Positions 15,500 through 24,535 of a DNA stretch of 64,000 nucleotides are shown in pieces. Numbering within the stretch: position 1 is the first letter of the stretch; the number at the start of each line of letters is the position of its first letter. A program made the translations under genes and the position numbers. Location of the stretch: the NCBI GenBank assembly GCA_946494335.1, contig CAMMBV010000007.1:1-64000 (forward strand). The letters run 5' to 3'. Source of the stretch: an uncultured Ruminococcus sp. (GTDB taxonomy: Bacteria > Bacillota > Clostridia > Lachnospirales > Lachnospiraceae). The notes under the pieces are model-generated. The model made no database searches, was not told the origin of the DNA, and saw nothing but the letters and a program-made list of their open reading frames with translations.

Positions 15500-16291
15500 T
15501 TATCTTATTAACAACTGTGCCAGATAATAAATAACGGGAGCCGTAAAAATCACACTGTCAAACCGGTCCATAATCCCGCCGTGACCGGGAATCAATGTGC
15601 CGTAGTCCTTAATATCATGATTTCTTTTTATGGCTGACGCCGCCAGATCTCCCACCATGGAGATCAATGCTCCAACTGCACAGATGATACTGTACTGTGC
15701 AATCTCGCCATTTACCGCTGCTGCGTAAGCTGCTCCCAGCAGCGCCGCGCCTATAACACCGCCCACAGCGCCTTCCACTGACTTTTTAGGGCTCAGTACC
15801 GGAGCCATTTTATGCTTTCCAATCAGCATACCCACACAGTAGGCGCAGGTATCACAGCCCCAGGAGCATAAAAATATCAGCCACACCAGAAAAGCGCCGT
15901 CCGGCATGGCTCTTGTCTGGTAAATGAAAGAAAGCATGACGCCTGCATATACAATGGAAAAAAAGGCTGCTGTAATCTGATCCGCGTGATAACGGGGATA
16001 GGTAAACACATAGACAAACATGTTGACTACCACCGCTGTGATCAGCACTGTCAGCTGAAGCTCCTCGTATCCCAGGTATATAACCGTATAGTACACGATA
16101 ATAGCCAGAAAACTGGCAATCTCCAAAAGACCGTACTTTGATCCGTGAACCTTCATAGCACGCATCAGTTCCGCCGCTCCAATCACAGAAACGCACATCA
16201 GAGCCGCATACAAAACCGCTCCGCCGCTGATGATCACCGCCAGCGCCGCCAGCACCAGTATGATTCCGCTGATCAGTCTTGTTTTGAACAT
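15500..16291 (-). CDS. cdsA: Phosphatidate cytidylyltransferase
   Basis: A 263-residue integral membrane enzyme that makes CDP-diacylglycerol from phosphatidate and CTP. About eight hydrophobic segments are visible. The family signature lies at the C-terminal side: MVGDLAASAIKRNHDIKDYG followed by PGHGGIMDRFDS. The start lies inside the 3' end of uppS (19-base overlap) with GAAGGAGGGG upstream, so translation is coupled. Phospholipid and cell-wall lipid synthesis are grouped in this operon. Confidence 0.93.
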   Translation of the reverse strand: MFKTRLISGIILVLAALAVIISGGAVLYAALMCVSVIGAAELMRAMKVHGSKYGLLEIASFLAIIVYYTVIYLGYEELQLTVLITAVVVNMFVYVFTYPRYHADQITAAFFSIVYAGVMLSFIYQTRAMPDGAFLVWLIFLCSWGCDTCAYCVGMLIGKHKMAPVLSPKKSVEGAVGGVIGAALLGAAYAAAVNGEIAQYSIICAVGALISMVGDLAASAIKRNHDIKDYGTLIPGHGGIMDRFDSVIFTAPVIYYLAQLLIR

Positions 16292-16998
16292 GACGTCCCC
16301 TCCTTCACTCCGCCGTATCTTCTGTCTCTTTCATTATATTTTTCAATGGCCCGGATCAATTCCTCTTTATCAAAATCCGGCCAGGGCACCTCCGTAAAAT
16401 AAAATTCCGTATATGCCATCTGCCACAGAAGATAATTAGACAGCCGCAGTTCCCCGCTGGTGCGGATCATCAGATCAGGATCCGGCAGTCCCCGGGTATC
16501 CAGATAAGAGGAAAACGTCTCCTCTGTCACTTTTCCCTGAATTTTTCCGTCTTTTCCATCCTGGATCAGACAATTTACCGCACGGAGAATTTCATCACGG
16601 CTTCCGTAATTCAATGCAATCTGAAAATGCAGCGTCTTGAAATCTTTAGAAAAATCCTGCAGTTTTTCAATACTCTCCCGTATATCTGGATCGAAAGCAG
16701 AATAATCCCCAATAACCCGCACGCACATATCATTCTTTTTTGATATTTTGATACACTTTTTCAGATAATTTCTGAACAGCCGCATCAGACCATCCACTTC
16801 CTCTTTCGACCGTTTCCAGTTTTCAGTAGAAAAAGCATATACAGTCAGATATTTCACGCCGAGTTCTTTTGCCACTTCACAGATGTATTCCAGATTCTCA
16901 CATCCCTTTATATGGCCATAGCCTCTGGGCATTCCTCTTTTCTTCGCCCATCGCCCGTTTCCATCCAGGATAATTGCAATATGATTTGGAACGTTCAT
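16273..16998 (-). CDS. uppS: Undecaprenyl diphosphate synthase
   Basis: A cis-prenyltransferase of 241 residues that makes the C55 lipid carrier for peptidoglycan and other polymers. The diagnostic N-terminal motif AIILDGNGRWAKKRG contains the catalytic Asp; GYGHIKG, FSTENWKR and TRTSGELRLSNYLLWQ are also present. ATG at 16998 is chosen because it sits right before the conserved NHIAIILDGN and has GAGGAG upstream; the frame itself is open to 17046. It overlaps cdsA downstream. Confidence 0.95.
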   Translation of the reverse strand: MNVPNHIAIILDGNGRWAKKRGMPRGYGHIKGCENLEYICEVAKELGVKYLTVYAFSTENWKRSKEEVDGLMRLFRNYLKKCIKISKKNDMCVRVIGDYSAFDPDIRESIEKLQDFSKDFKTLHFQIALNYGSRDEILRAVNCLIQDGKDGKIQGKVTEETFSSYLDTRGLPDPDLMIRTSGELRLSNYLLWQMAYTEFYFTEVPWPDFDKEELIRAIEKYNERDRRYGGVKEGTSCSKQD

Positions 16999-17088
16999 CC
17001 TCTTTCTCCTCTCACTCATTGCTCCTGTACGCGTAAAAGGCACCATCCACGGATCCTTTCCATGTTACGGTGCCCCTCACTTTCTTTT

Positions 17089-17640
17089 TTATACCGTAAG
17101 TATTTCTTTTGATTTCACTTCAACGGCAGAATCTACCTCTTTGATAAATTTGTCTGTCAGCTTCTGCACTTTTTCTTCCAGTTCTTTTACTTCATCCTCC
17201 GATACATCCTGCTTTAAGAGCTTCTTAAAAGCGTCGTTGGCATCTCTGCGGATGTTGCGGACCGCCACTTTTGCGCTCTCCCCTTTTTTCTTTACGTCTT
17301 TTACCAGTTCTTTTCTGCGTTCTTCTGTAAGCTCCGGAAAAACGAGACGGATTACTTTTCCGTCATTGGTAGGATTGATTCCCAGATCGGAAACCAGAAT
17401 CGCTTTTTCGATTACCTTTACCATGCTGGCTTCCCAGGGCTGAATCTGGATCATTCTTGCCTCCGGAACCGATACGTTTGCTACCTGCTGTATAGGAGTA
17501 GGTGTTCCATAGTAATCCACCATGATTCGATCCAGCACATGGGGATTGGCGCGCCCTGCCCGGATTGTACCCAGCTCGCTTTCCAGATTGGCTAATGTTT
17601 TCCCCATCTTTGTCTCATACACCTGAACTCTTTCATCCAT
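17089..17640 (-). CDS. frr: Ribosome recycling factor
   Basis: A 183-residue factor that, with EF-G, splits ribosomes after termination. The conserved segments [29 protein letters not shown] and [10 protein letters not shown] near residues 130-140 identify it. Preceded by AGGAGG and 36 bases downstream of pyrH, its standard neighbour in most bacteria. Confidence 0.97.
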   Translation of the reverse strand: MDERVQVYETKMGKTLANLESELGTIRAGRANPHVLDRIMVDYYGTPTPIQQVANVSVPEARMIQIQPWEASMVKVIEKAILVSDLGINPTNDGKVIRLVFPELTEERRKELVKDVKKKGESAKVAVRNIRRDANDAFKKLLKQDVSEDEVKELEEKVQKLTDKFIKEVDSAVEVKSKEILTV

Positions 17641-17676
17641 ATTTTTTTCCTCCTGTTAATCACTTTTCGTTTTTTC

Positions 17677-18372
17677 TTATACCGTCACTTCTGTTCCTGT
17701 GATAATTCCATGGGCCGCATTAATGATACTGTCTTTTTCATTCAGCCCGAACACAATCATCGGCATTTTATTTTCCATACTGAGAATGGACGCCGTCAGA
17801 TCCACCACCGCCAGTTTTCTGTCAATCACTTCCTGAATGCTGACCTTGTCGTATTTTACGGCATTCGGATTATCTTTGGGATCGCTGTCATAAACTCCGT
17901 CAACAGCCTTTGCCAGCAAAATGGTATCCGCTTCAATTTCAATGGCTCTTAATACAGTGGCCGTATCCGTTGAAAAATAGGGATGCCCCGTTCCGCCTGC
18001 CAGAAATACCACCATCTGATGTTCAAAATATTTATTCACTCTGTCCTTTGAAAAAAGCTTTGTAAAAGAACCGCATTCAAAGGGGGTCAGTACAGCGGTT
18101 TTCATACCCTGGGACCGAAAAATCTCCGATACATAGATACAGTTCATCACCGTAGCCAGCATACCGATCTGATCCGCCTTGGTTCTGTCGATATTTTCAC
18201 TGCTTCTTCCACGCCAGAAATTTCCGCCGCCGATTACAATTCCCACCTGTATGCCTTCGTCACAAAGCACCTTCACCTGTCTGGCAACTTCCGCCACCGT
18301 GGCTTCATCAAATCCGGTTTTTTTATCCCCGGCCAAAGCCTCTCCGCTCAATTTCAACAATACTCGTTTCAT
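17677..18372 (-). CDS. pyrH: UMP kinase
   Basis: A 231-residue hexameric UMP kinase of the amino-acid-kinase fold, converting UMP to UDP. Visible motifs: LLKLSGEAL at the start, GIVIGGGNFWRG, the ATP/UMP-binding FLAGGTGHPYFSTDTA near residues 128-144, and a C-terminal GTEVTV. It leads the pyrH-frr-uppS-cdsA-dxr-rseP operon; a TATAAT box lies at about 18408-18413, about 40 bases upstream, but without a clear -35. Confidence 0.96.
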   Translation of the reverse strand: MKRVLLKLSGEALAGDKKTGFDEATVAEVARQVKVLCDEGIQVGIVIGGGNFWRGRSSENIDRTKADQIGMLATVMNCIYVSEIFRSQGMKTAVLTPFECGSFTKLFSKDRVNKYFEHQMVVFLAGGTGHPYFSTDTATVLRAIEIEADTILLAKAVDGVYDSDPKDNPNAVKYDKVSIQEVIDRKLAVVDLTASILSMENKMPMIVFGLNEKDSIINAAHGIITGTEVTV

Positions 18373-18447
18373 AGGGATATACTCCTTGTAGTTTTATATT
18401 CCCCATTATAACAATTTTTTTCCTGTTTGTGTAGCCATTTTCTAAAA

Positions 18448-18497
18448 GAACTGCGGCAGTTCTTTTTCCATAGGTTTTCAGAAACTGCCGCAGTTCT
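18448..18497 (-). terminator. Long hairpin terminator after aspartokinase
   Basis: Two arms, 18448-18463 and 18480-18496, are inverted copies of a GAACTGCGGCAGTT sequence around a loop of about 16 bases. Each arm is itself a near-palindrome. On the minus strand the hairpin is followed by TTTT. It ends the aspartokinase transcript and separates it from pyrH. Confidence 0.8.
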
Positions 18498-18506
18498 TAT
18501 CTTCCT

Positions 18507-19826
18507 TTATAAAGATACGGTCACAAAAATATCATAAATTGCCTTTATTGCCGCTTCAAAATCCCGGTTCTCCACGCCGATAATAATATTCAGCTCGCTG
18601 GAACCCTGATCAATCATCTTCACATTTACATGGGCATGTGCCAGAGCGGAAAAGATTCTTCCCGCTGTTCCGCGTGTCCGCTTCATTCCGCGTCCCACTA
18701 CTGCAATCAGAGCCAGGTCCGATTCAAGCTCAATGGTGTCCGGATTCACCGCCCGGTGAAGGCCGGCGATAACACTCTGCTCTTTTTCCTGGAATTCATC
18801 CTGATGGACAAAAACAGTCAATGTGTCAATACCGGAGGGAACATGTTCAAAACTGAGTCCATTTTCCTCAAAAACCTGCAGCACTTTTCTTCCAAAGCCG
18901 ATTTCCGAGTTCATCATGTCTTTTTCAATATTAATGGAAGCAAAACCTTTCTTGCCCGCAATACCCGTAATAGTATACTTGGGTCTGCTGCAGGTACTTT
19001 CCACAATCATGGTTCCCTTATCTTTGGGACGGTTGGTATTTCTGATATTAATGGGAATTCCTGCGCTTCGAAGAGGCAAAATAGCATCCGCATGCAGTAC
19101 GGTGGCTCCCATATAGGACAGCTCGCGAAGTTCTTTGTAAGTAATCGTGCCGATAGTTTCCGGATCCTTGATAATCCTGGGATCTGTAACCAAAAATCCC
19201 GATACGTCCGTCCAGTTTTCATAAATATCTGCATTGACCGCCTTTGCCACAATGGAACCGGTAATATCTGAACCGCCTCTTGAGAAGGTTTTGATCATGC
19301 CCAGAGCGCTTTTTCCGTAAAAGCCCGGAATTACCGCATATTCCACATGTTCCAGACGTTCTGACAGGCATTTGTCCGTTCTGTCCGCGTCAAAATTTCC
19401 TTCCTCATCAAAAAAGATCACTTCCGCAGCATCGATAAATTCTGCTCCAAGATAGCTGGCCATAATAATACCGTTGAGGTATTCGCCTCTGGAAGCCGCA
19501 TAATCTTCCCCTGCTTTTTCTTTGAAGTTCTGCTCAATCAGCTCAAATTCTTCCTCCAGGGACAGTTCCAGATGAAGACCGTCGATAATTTCCTGATACC
19601 GCTCTTTGATCCTCTTAAATTTGGATGAGAAATTTTTCCCCTCTTCAGCGGCATGATAACAGTCGTACAGCATATCCGTCACTTTGATATCCTCCGGATA
19701 CCGTTTGCCCGGCGCCGACGGCACCACATATCTTCTGCTTTTATCTTCCCGAATAATCTCTCCTACTTTTTGAAACTGTTCCGCACTGGCCAGGGAACTG
19801 CCTCCGAATTTAACAACTTTTTTCAC
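18507..19826 (-). CDS. Aspartokinase
   Basis: A 439-residue aspartate kinase, the first committed step to lysine, methionine, threonine and diaminopimelate. The N-terminal kinase motif VVKFGGSSLA, FSRGGSDITGS and YENWTDVSGF are visible; the C-terminal part (about 290-439) carries two ACT domains, which usually bind lysine or threonine as feedback inhibitors. The GTG at 19826 is chosen: GGAGG lies nine bases upstream, inside the longer TTG-started frame. It stands alone, between two terminators. Isozyme class cannot be told from sequence here. Confidence 0.93.
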   Translation of the reverse strand: MKKVVKFGGSSLASAEQFQKVGEIIREDKSRRYVVPSAPGKRYPEDIKVTDMLYDCYHAAEEGKNFSSKFKRIKERYQEIIDGLHLELSLEEEFELIEQNFKEKAGEDYAASRGEYLNGIIMASYLGAEFIDAAEVIFFDEEGNFDADRTDKCLSERLEHVEYAVIPGFYGKSALGMIKTFSRGGSDITGSIVAKAVNADIYENWTDVSGFLVTDPRIIKDPETIGTITYKELRELSYMGATVLHADAILPLRSAGIPINIRNTNRPKDKGTMIVESTCSRPKYTITGIAGKKGFASINIEKDMMNSEIGFGRKVLQVFEENGLSFEHVPSGIDTLTVFVHQDEFQEKEQSVIAGLHRAVNPDTIELESDLALIAVVGRGMKRTRGTAGRIFSALAHAHVNVKMIDQGSSELNIIIGVENRDFEAAIKAIYDIFVTVSL

Positions 19827-19922
19827 TGCTTTTATCCTCCGGTTTTCCAAAACGCCTGCCGACAGGCATAATTTCTACAATATACATGCACTAATTTATC
19901 TCAATTTTTCCCTAAAGTCAAG

Positions 19923-19972
19923 AAAAAAATCCGGTGCAGACCCGCATTACGCGGGTCCCACCGGATTTTTTT
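19923..19972. terminator. Bidirectional terminator after fba
   Basis: Outer stem ATCCGGTG/CACCGGAT with A7 and T7 flanks and an inner stem GACCCGC/GCGGGTC. Strong in both directions; sits between the aspartokinase promoter region and the fba stop. Confidence 0.93.
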
Positions 19973-19986
19973 GCATATTATGATTT

Positions 19987-20922
19987 TCAGGCTTTTCCGT
20001 CGCTTCCCAGAACTTCTTTGATCTTATGAGCAACTACAGCCTTAACATTAGCACGTCCAACTTTCAGATATTCTCTCGGGTCGAATGCAGCAGGATTATT
20101 CCACAGAACTTCTCTGACGCCTGCGGTCATAGCCAGACGAAGGTCGGAGTCGATATTGATCTTACATACAGCAGATCTTGCAGCCTGACGCAGCATATCT
20201 TCCGGAATTCCGATAGCGTCTGCCAGATTTCCGCCGTTTTCCTGGATGATCTTTACGTATTCCTGTGATACGCTGGATGCTCCGTGAAGAACGATCGGGA
20301 AGTTAGGAAGACGTTTTGTGATCTCTTCCAGGATATCGAACCGAAGCATCGGTTTCTGGCCTGGTTTGAATTTGAATGCACCGTGGCTTGTTCCGATAGC
20401 GATAGCCAGAGAGTCAACGCCTGTACGGTCAACGAACTCTTCTACTTCATCGGGATGTGTGTATTTTGCATCTTCCGCAGATACATTTACATCATCTTCC
20501 ACACCGGCCAGCTGTCCCAGCTCACCTTCTACCACAACGCCTTTGGAGTGAGCGTATTCTACTACTCTTTTTGTCACTTCGATATTTTCTTCAAAGGGAT
20601 GATGGGATCCGTCGATCATAACTGATGTGAATCCGCCGTCGATACAGGATTTACAAATGTCAAAATCTGCACCGTGATCCAGGTGAAGAGCAATCGGAAT
20701 ATCATTTTCAATGAGAGCTGCCTCTACCAGTTTTACAAGATACGTATGATTTGCGTATTTTCTGGCTCCTGCAGAAACCTGAAGAATCAATGGGGAATTC
20801 AGTTCTCCAGCTGCTTCTGTAATACCCTGAACAATCTCCATGTTGTTTACATTGAAAGCGCCGATTGCGTATCCGCCGTCATAAGCTTTCTTAAACATTT
20901 CTGTTGTTGTAACTAATGCCAT
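19987..20922 (-). CDS. fba: Class II fructose-1,6-bisphosphate aldolase
   Basis: A 311-residue zinc-dependent aldolase of glycolysis and gluconeogenesis. The metal and catalytic motif HLDHGADFD is near residues 80-88, with GFTSVMIDGSHHPFEENI after it, then VEGELGQLAG and VLHGASSV. The start at 20922 (MALVTTTEMF) matches the family and follows AAAGAAAGG; the longer frame to 21135 runs through the promoter. Strong promoter and terminator frame the gene, as expected for a highly expressed enzyme. Confidence 0.96.
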   Translation of the reverse strand: MALVTTTEMFKKAYDGGYAIGAFNVNNMEIVQGITEAAGELNSPLILQVSAGARKYANHTYLVKLVEAALIENDIPIALHLDHGADFDICKSCIDGGFTSVMIDGSHHPFEENIEVTKRVVEYAHSKGVVVEGELGQLAGVEDDVNVSAEDAKYTHPDEVEEFVDRTGVDSLAIAIGTSHGAFKFKPGQKPMLRFDILEEITKRLPNFPIVLHGASSVSQEYVKIIQENGGNLADAIGIPEDMLRQAARSAVCKINIDSDLRLAMTAGVREVLWNNPAAFDPREYLKVGRANVKAVVAHKIKEVLGSDGKA

Positions 20923-20982
20923 AACAATACCATCCTTTCTTTTGTTCCACGATTTTTTAAGAATAAAATCCTGGTCTTTCTT

Positions 20983-21011
20983 ATTATAACCAATTCCCGG
21001 CAAATTGGCAA
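20983..21011 (-). promoter_or_regulatory. Sigma-A promoter of fba
   Basis: On the minus strand TTGCCA (21006-21011), 17-base spacer, TATAAT (20983-20988). About 55 bases of leader precede the ATG. Confidence 0.8.
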
Positions 21012-21050
21012 TAAATCTTTCACTTTTTTGTAGGCTTATCTGAAAAATAT

Positions 21051-21076
21051 AGAGGACCGAAAAAATCCGGTCCTCT
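21051..21076 (-). terminator. Terminator of the NlpC/P60 gene
   Basis: AGAGGACCG pairs with CGGTCCTCT around an eight-base loop. On the minus strand it is followed by ATATTTTT. It lies about 10 bases past the stop. Confidence 0.8.
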
Positions 21077-21086
21077 TTCATACTCT

Positions 21087-23186
21087 TTACTTCACAAGAT
21101 ATACCTGCGCATACTGAACTCCAAACTGATTGCACTCGTCATGATCATTCATATAGATATCTACATGTCCGTATGGCGTACCCCTGTCTTCCACTGTGTA
21201 AATTTTGCCGTTGATAATCAGTTTCGTTCCAAAAGGAACGCCCGCCATAGCGACTGTCCTTCCCTGTGTCGGCATGGTGCCGCTGGCTGTGGGGCCTCCG
21301 GACCATTTACCGCAGCAGATGGAACAGTTGCAGTAAGCTGTCAGCTTGAAGTTGCCCAAAAATTCTCCGTATTCTCCGCTGGCCGCAAGAGTATATGCCG
21401 TCTGGCTTTCCTGCGCCTTTGCGTTCACTTCCTCTATCTTGTCTGAATCCTCATCAGAAATAATTCTTGTGGCCCATACAGCATGAGCGTAATCAATCCC
21501 GGAAGTCTTTATGCCGGTTTTCCTGGAGCTGGCGTGAATTACCTGCCCGTTGCCCATATACATTACAACATGATACACGGTTCCGTTGTTGGCATAGAAA
21601 ATCAGGTCTCCCGGCTGTGCCTCCTCCAGCGGTATCTGTGTTCCGTACTGGGACTGTTCCCGTGAAGTACGGGGGATGGAATATCCGAAGTTTGCATAAA
21701 TCTGCTGCACGTATCCGGAGCAGTCCGCACCGTTGGTCAGACTGGTGCCTCCCCATACGTATGGATTACCGAGAAACTGCTTTGCAAATTCCACCATAGC
21801 CGTGCCTATTGCGCTGGAAACGCTGGCTTTTTTCACAGATGTCAGAGTGTAATAGCAGGCTGCATTTTCCGCAGGCTTAATCTTCTCTTCGGCCACGCCA
21901 TAGGATGCTTCTCCTGTGTCCAGAGCTTTCTGTTTTTGTTCCTCCAGATCATCTCTGACTTTTTTGGCATCGGTATATATCTTATTCAGTTCTTCTGTCT
22001 TTTCATCTGTCTTATCCGGGTCGGCATCGTTCTCATCCAGGGCCTGACTGGCATCCTGGTAATTCTTTAATGCTTCCTGATACTGCGTCTCCTGTTCCTG
22101 AGTCCACTGGCCGGAGGATGCCACCTGGCTTTTTGACTCTTCCTCGTCTGTCAGCTGTTCCGCTTTCACAAAACCTCTGACGTCGGCTGATTCCACATAA
22201 ACCCATCCGTCCAGATCATCCGCCAGCACAAAGCAAAGACCATTTTCCGGAAGAACACCGATAACTCTGGCGTCATCCTTCATTTCCTCCAGAATACTAA
22301 CCCCTGCTGTCTTTGACAGAGCATAAACCTTATCTACTACTGTCCGACGCACCGTTGTTTTCGTATAAGTAAGAGCCGCGTTCTCCAGTGGATCCACTTT
22401 TGACTCAGCCAGCAGGAGATTTTCCTCTCCTTTTTCCTGGACAATTTTTTCTGCCTCTTTACCGGTAAGCAGATCCGCTCTTTTTACAAATCCGCGGGCC
22501 ACGCCGGATTCCACGTAAATCCATTCGCTGTCCGCCTCTTCCTTCAGTATGTAACAAAGGCCGTCTTTTTTCATCGTACCAACGACCCGTGCTTCTTCCG
22601 ACTGTTCCTCAAAAATATTCAGCTCATCCGCACTGCAGACGGCATATACCTTATCAACTGTAGTAAAACGGAAATTATCCGTAATTGTCGGCGGCACTAT
22701 AATATCCTGTGATGCTACCAGTTCCTCATTGGAATTATAAGGACTTGGCGTCACTGTAGCTTCCGGTTCTTCTTCCGGTTCCTCTGTAGGTTCCGGCTCT
22801 TCCGTAGGTTCCGGCGTAGCTGTCGGTTCCGGCGTTGCCGTTGGCTCTGGCGTAGCTGTCGGTTCCGGTGTCGCCGTTGGCTCCGGCGTAGCTGTTGGTT
22901 CCGGCGTTGTCGTCGGCTCCGGCGTTGCCGTTGGCTCTGGTGTCGTCGTCGGCTCCGGCTCTTCCGTGGGCTCTGGTGTCGTCGTCGGCTCCGGCTCTTC
23001 CGTAGGTTCCGGCGGCGGCGTCGGCTCCGGTGCTTCCGTAGGTTCCGGTGTCGTCGTATTCGCTTCGCTCTCCAACACAGCTGCGGCATCACTTTCCGTA
23101 GAAGCGCCGACCATCGATGAGAAAGGCAGCAGCATCGACACTGAAATTACAATGGCCAGTGCCCGGAAAATTCTTTTTTTGTGCAT
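21087..23186 (-). CDS. Secreted NlpC/P60 peptidase with SH3 and 3D domains
   Basis: A 699-residue exported cell-wall hydrolase. Signal peptide about 1-28. Residues 45-145 are a low-complexity Pro/Glu/Thr linker (repeats of TATPEPT and EEPEPT) likely spanning the wall. Two SH3-like wall-binding domains lie about 178-240 and 285-345, a charged coiled-coil about 362-425, an NlpC/P60 endopeptidase domain about 460-575 with Cys489 (GADCSGY), His539 and His551, and a C-terminal 3D domain (about 610-698) with Asp667 and Asp676, as in MltA/Rpf-like lytic enzymes. Thus two lytic activities may sit in one protein. Likely acts in wall turnover or cell separation. Confidence 0.93.
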   Translation of the reverse strand: MHKKRIFRALAIVISVSMLLPFSSMVGASTESDAAAVLESEANTTTPEPTEAPEPTPPPEPTEEPEPTTTPEPTEEPEPTTTPEPTATPEPTTTPEPTATPEPTATPEPTATPEPTATPEPTATPEPTEEPEPTEEPEEEPEATVTPSPYNSNEELVASQDIIVPPTITDNFRFTTVDKVYAVCSADELNIFEEQSEEARVVGTMKKDGLCYILKEEADSEWIYVESGVARGFVKRADLLTGKEAEKIVQEKGEENLLLAESKVDPLENAALTYTKTTVRRTVVDKVYALSKTAGVSILEEMKDDARVIGVLPENGLCFVLADDLDGWVYVESADVRGFVKAEQLTDEEESKSQVASSGQWTQEQETQYQEALKNYQDASQALDENDADPDKTDEKTEELNKIYTDAKKVRDDLEEQKQKALDTGEASYGVAEEKIKPAENAACYYTLTSVKKASVSSAIGTAMVEFAKQFLGNPYVWGGTSLTNGADCSGYVQQIYANFGYSIPRTSREQSQYGTQIPLEEAQPGDLIFYANNGTVYHVVMYMGNGQVIHASSRKTGIKTSGIDYAHAVWATRIISDEDSDKIEEVNAKAQESQTAYTLAASGEYGEFLGNFKLTAYCNCSICCGKWSGGPTASGTMPTQGRTVAMAGVPFGTKLIINGKIYTVEDRGTPYGHVDIYMNDHDECNQFGVQYAQVYLVK
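22751..23060. repeat. Tandem repeats encoding the PEPT-rich linker
   Basis: Degenerate 18-base units (two of the TPEPTA type per 36 bases) encode the Pro-Glu-Pro-Thr linker of the NlpC/P60 protein. Units are in frame and highly similar at DNA level, so linker length probably varies between strains. Confidence 0.9.
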
Positions 23187-23364
23187 GTTGCTCCACTTAT
23201 CCTTTCCAGCTAAACTTTAATCTCTCTTGCCATTTCATATACGTTTAACAATACACATTCTGATACATTAACAGTTACATTCTATATCAATCCAATTCAT
23301 ATTTCAAGTTTTTATGCAAAATTGAAATACTTTCTGTATTCCGAAATGGAATACCCGAATATAT

Positions 23365-24369
23365 TCATCGTATTCTGTCAGGGAAACCTACTTTTCTTTG
23401 AACCTTTCGCAGAGTTTTTGCCGCATAATATCCTGCCTTTTGGGCATTTTCTTTTATAATGGAATCGATGTATGCCTTATCCTTTTCCAGACGTTTCACC
23501 TCATCCTGCAGCGGCTTCAGAATGCTGACAACAGATTCACCCACCGCTGCTTTCAGCTCTCCGTAACCACGTCCTTCAAATTCTTTCACAGCTTCATCCG
23601 GAGTTTTTTCCGTACAGGCACAGTATATGTTAATCAGGTTCTTAAGTCCCGGCTGCTCGTCCCGGTAAGCCACGCAGCTTTCTGAGTCTGTGACTGCCCG
23701 TTTGCATTTTCGCATAATCGTGTCCGGATCATCCATCAGATAAATACTTCCGTTGGGATTTTCATCGGACTTGGACATCTTTTTCACCGGATCCTGAAGA
23801 CTCATGATCTTAGCGCCGACTTTTCCCACATAAGCTTCGGGAATGGTAAACACATCACCATAAACATTGTTGAACCGTATGGCAATATCTCTGGTCAGCT
23901 CCAGATGCTGCATCTGATCAATTCCCACCGGAACCACATCCGCCTGATACAGCAGAATGTCGGCAGCCATCAAAACCGGATAGGTGAACAATCCCGCATT
24001 GATATTATCCGCATGCTTTGCGGCCTTGTCCTTAAACTGCGTCATCCGATTCAATTCACCCATATACGTAAAGCAGCTCAAAATCCAGCTCAGCTCCGCA
24101 TGGCCGGATACATGAGACTGATAATAAATACAGTTTTTTCGGGGATCCAGGCCGGCTGCAATGTACAGCGTCAAAAGAGCGCGGGCTCTTTTTCTTAATG
24201 TGGCCGGATCCTGTCTTACGGTAATGGAATGCATATCCACCACACTGTAAAAGCATTCATATTCATCACTTAAAGTCAGCCAGTTCTTCAAGGCGCCCAG
24301 ATAATTTCCAAGCGTCAGATTTCCAGTGGCCTGCATACCGCTGAATAAAACCTTTTTATCATTAATCAT
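23365..24369 (-). CDS. trpS: Tryptophanyl-tRNA synthetase
   Basis: A 334-residue class I synthetase charging tRNA-Trp. The HIGH-equivalent is TGNLTLGNYLGA near residues 15-26, the KMSKS loop is KKMSKSDENPNG near 200-210, and the GIDQMQHLELTRDIA segment is typical. Start at 24369 chosen for AGAGGT upstream and homology of MINDKKVLFSGMQ. It is divergently transcribed from luxS with non-overlapping promoters. The upstream region is too short for a T-box leader. Confidence 0.95.
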   Translation of the reverse strand: MINDKKVLFSGMQATGNLTLGNYLGALKNWLTLSDEYECFYSVVDMHSITVRQDPATLRKRARALLTLYIAAGLDPRKNCIYYQSHVSGHAELSWILSCFTYMGELNRMTQFKDKAAKHADNINAGLFTYPVLMAADILLYQADVVPVGIDQMQHLELTRDIAIRFNNVYGDVFTIPEAYVGKVGAKIMSLQDPVKKMSKSDENPNGSIYLMDDPDTIMRKCKRAVTDSESCVAYRDEQPGLKNLINIYCACTEKTPDEAVKEFEGRGYGELKAAVGESVVSILKPLQDEVKRLEKDKAYIDSIIKENAQKAGYYAAKTLRKVQRKVGFPDRIR

Positions 24370-24409
24370 TTCCGTTACCTCTTTTTGCTTCCTTTTATCA
24401 ATGGAATTA

Positions 24410-24438
24410 AGTTTATCATCCCCTATTTGGAAAGTCAA
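24410..24438 (-). promoter_or_regulatory. Promoter of trpS
   Basis: Minus strand TTGACT (24433-24438), 17-base spacer, TAAACT (24410-24415). Divergent to the luxS promoter, whose -35 starts 12 bases away. Confidence 0.7.
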
Positions 24439-24449
24439 GAAACCCCTGC

Positions 24450-24478
24450 TTGAAAAACCATACTTTTCCTTATATAAT
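24450..24478 (+). promoter_or_regulatory. Promoter of luxS
   Basis: TTGAAA (24450-24455), 17-base spacer, TATAAT (24473-24478), about 50 bases before the luxS ribosome binding site. Confidence 0.8.
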
Positions 24479-24535
24479 GATAGAGCATCAAAGGAACTTT
24501 ACTATTACATAAAGAAAAAGAAAGAGGAGAGAAAA

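Noticed and set aside
22751-23060. CRISPR array
   Set aside because: The repeats are contiguous in-frame codons of the PEPT linker without unique spacers; no cas genes nearby.
24370-24535. T-box riboswitch before trpS
   Set aside because: Promoter and start are only about 40 bases apart; there is no room for a specifier and antiterminator structure.
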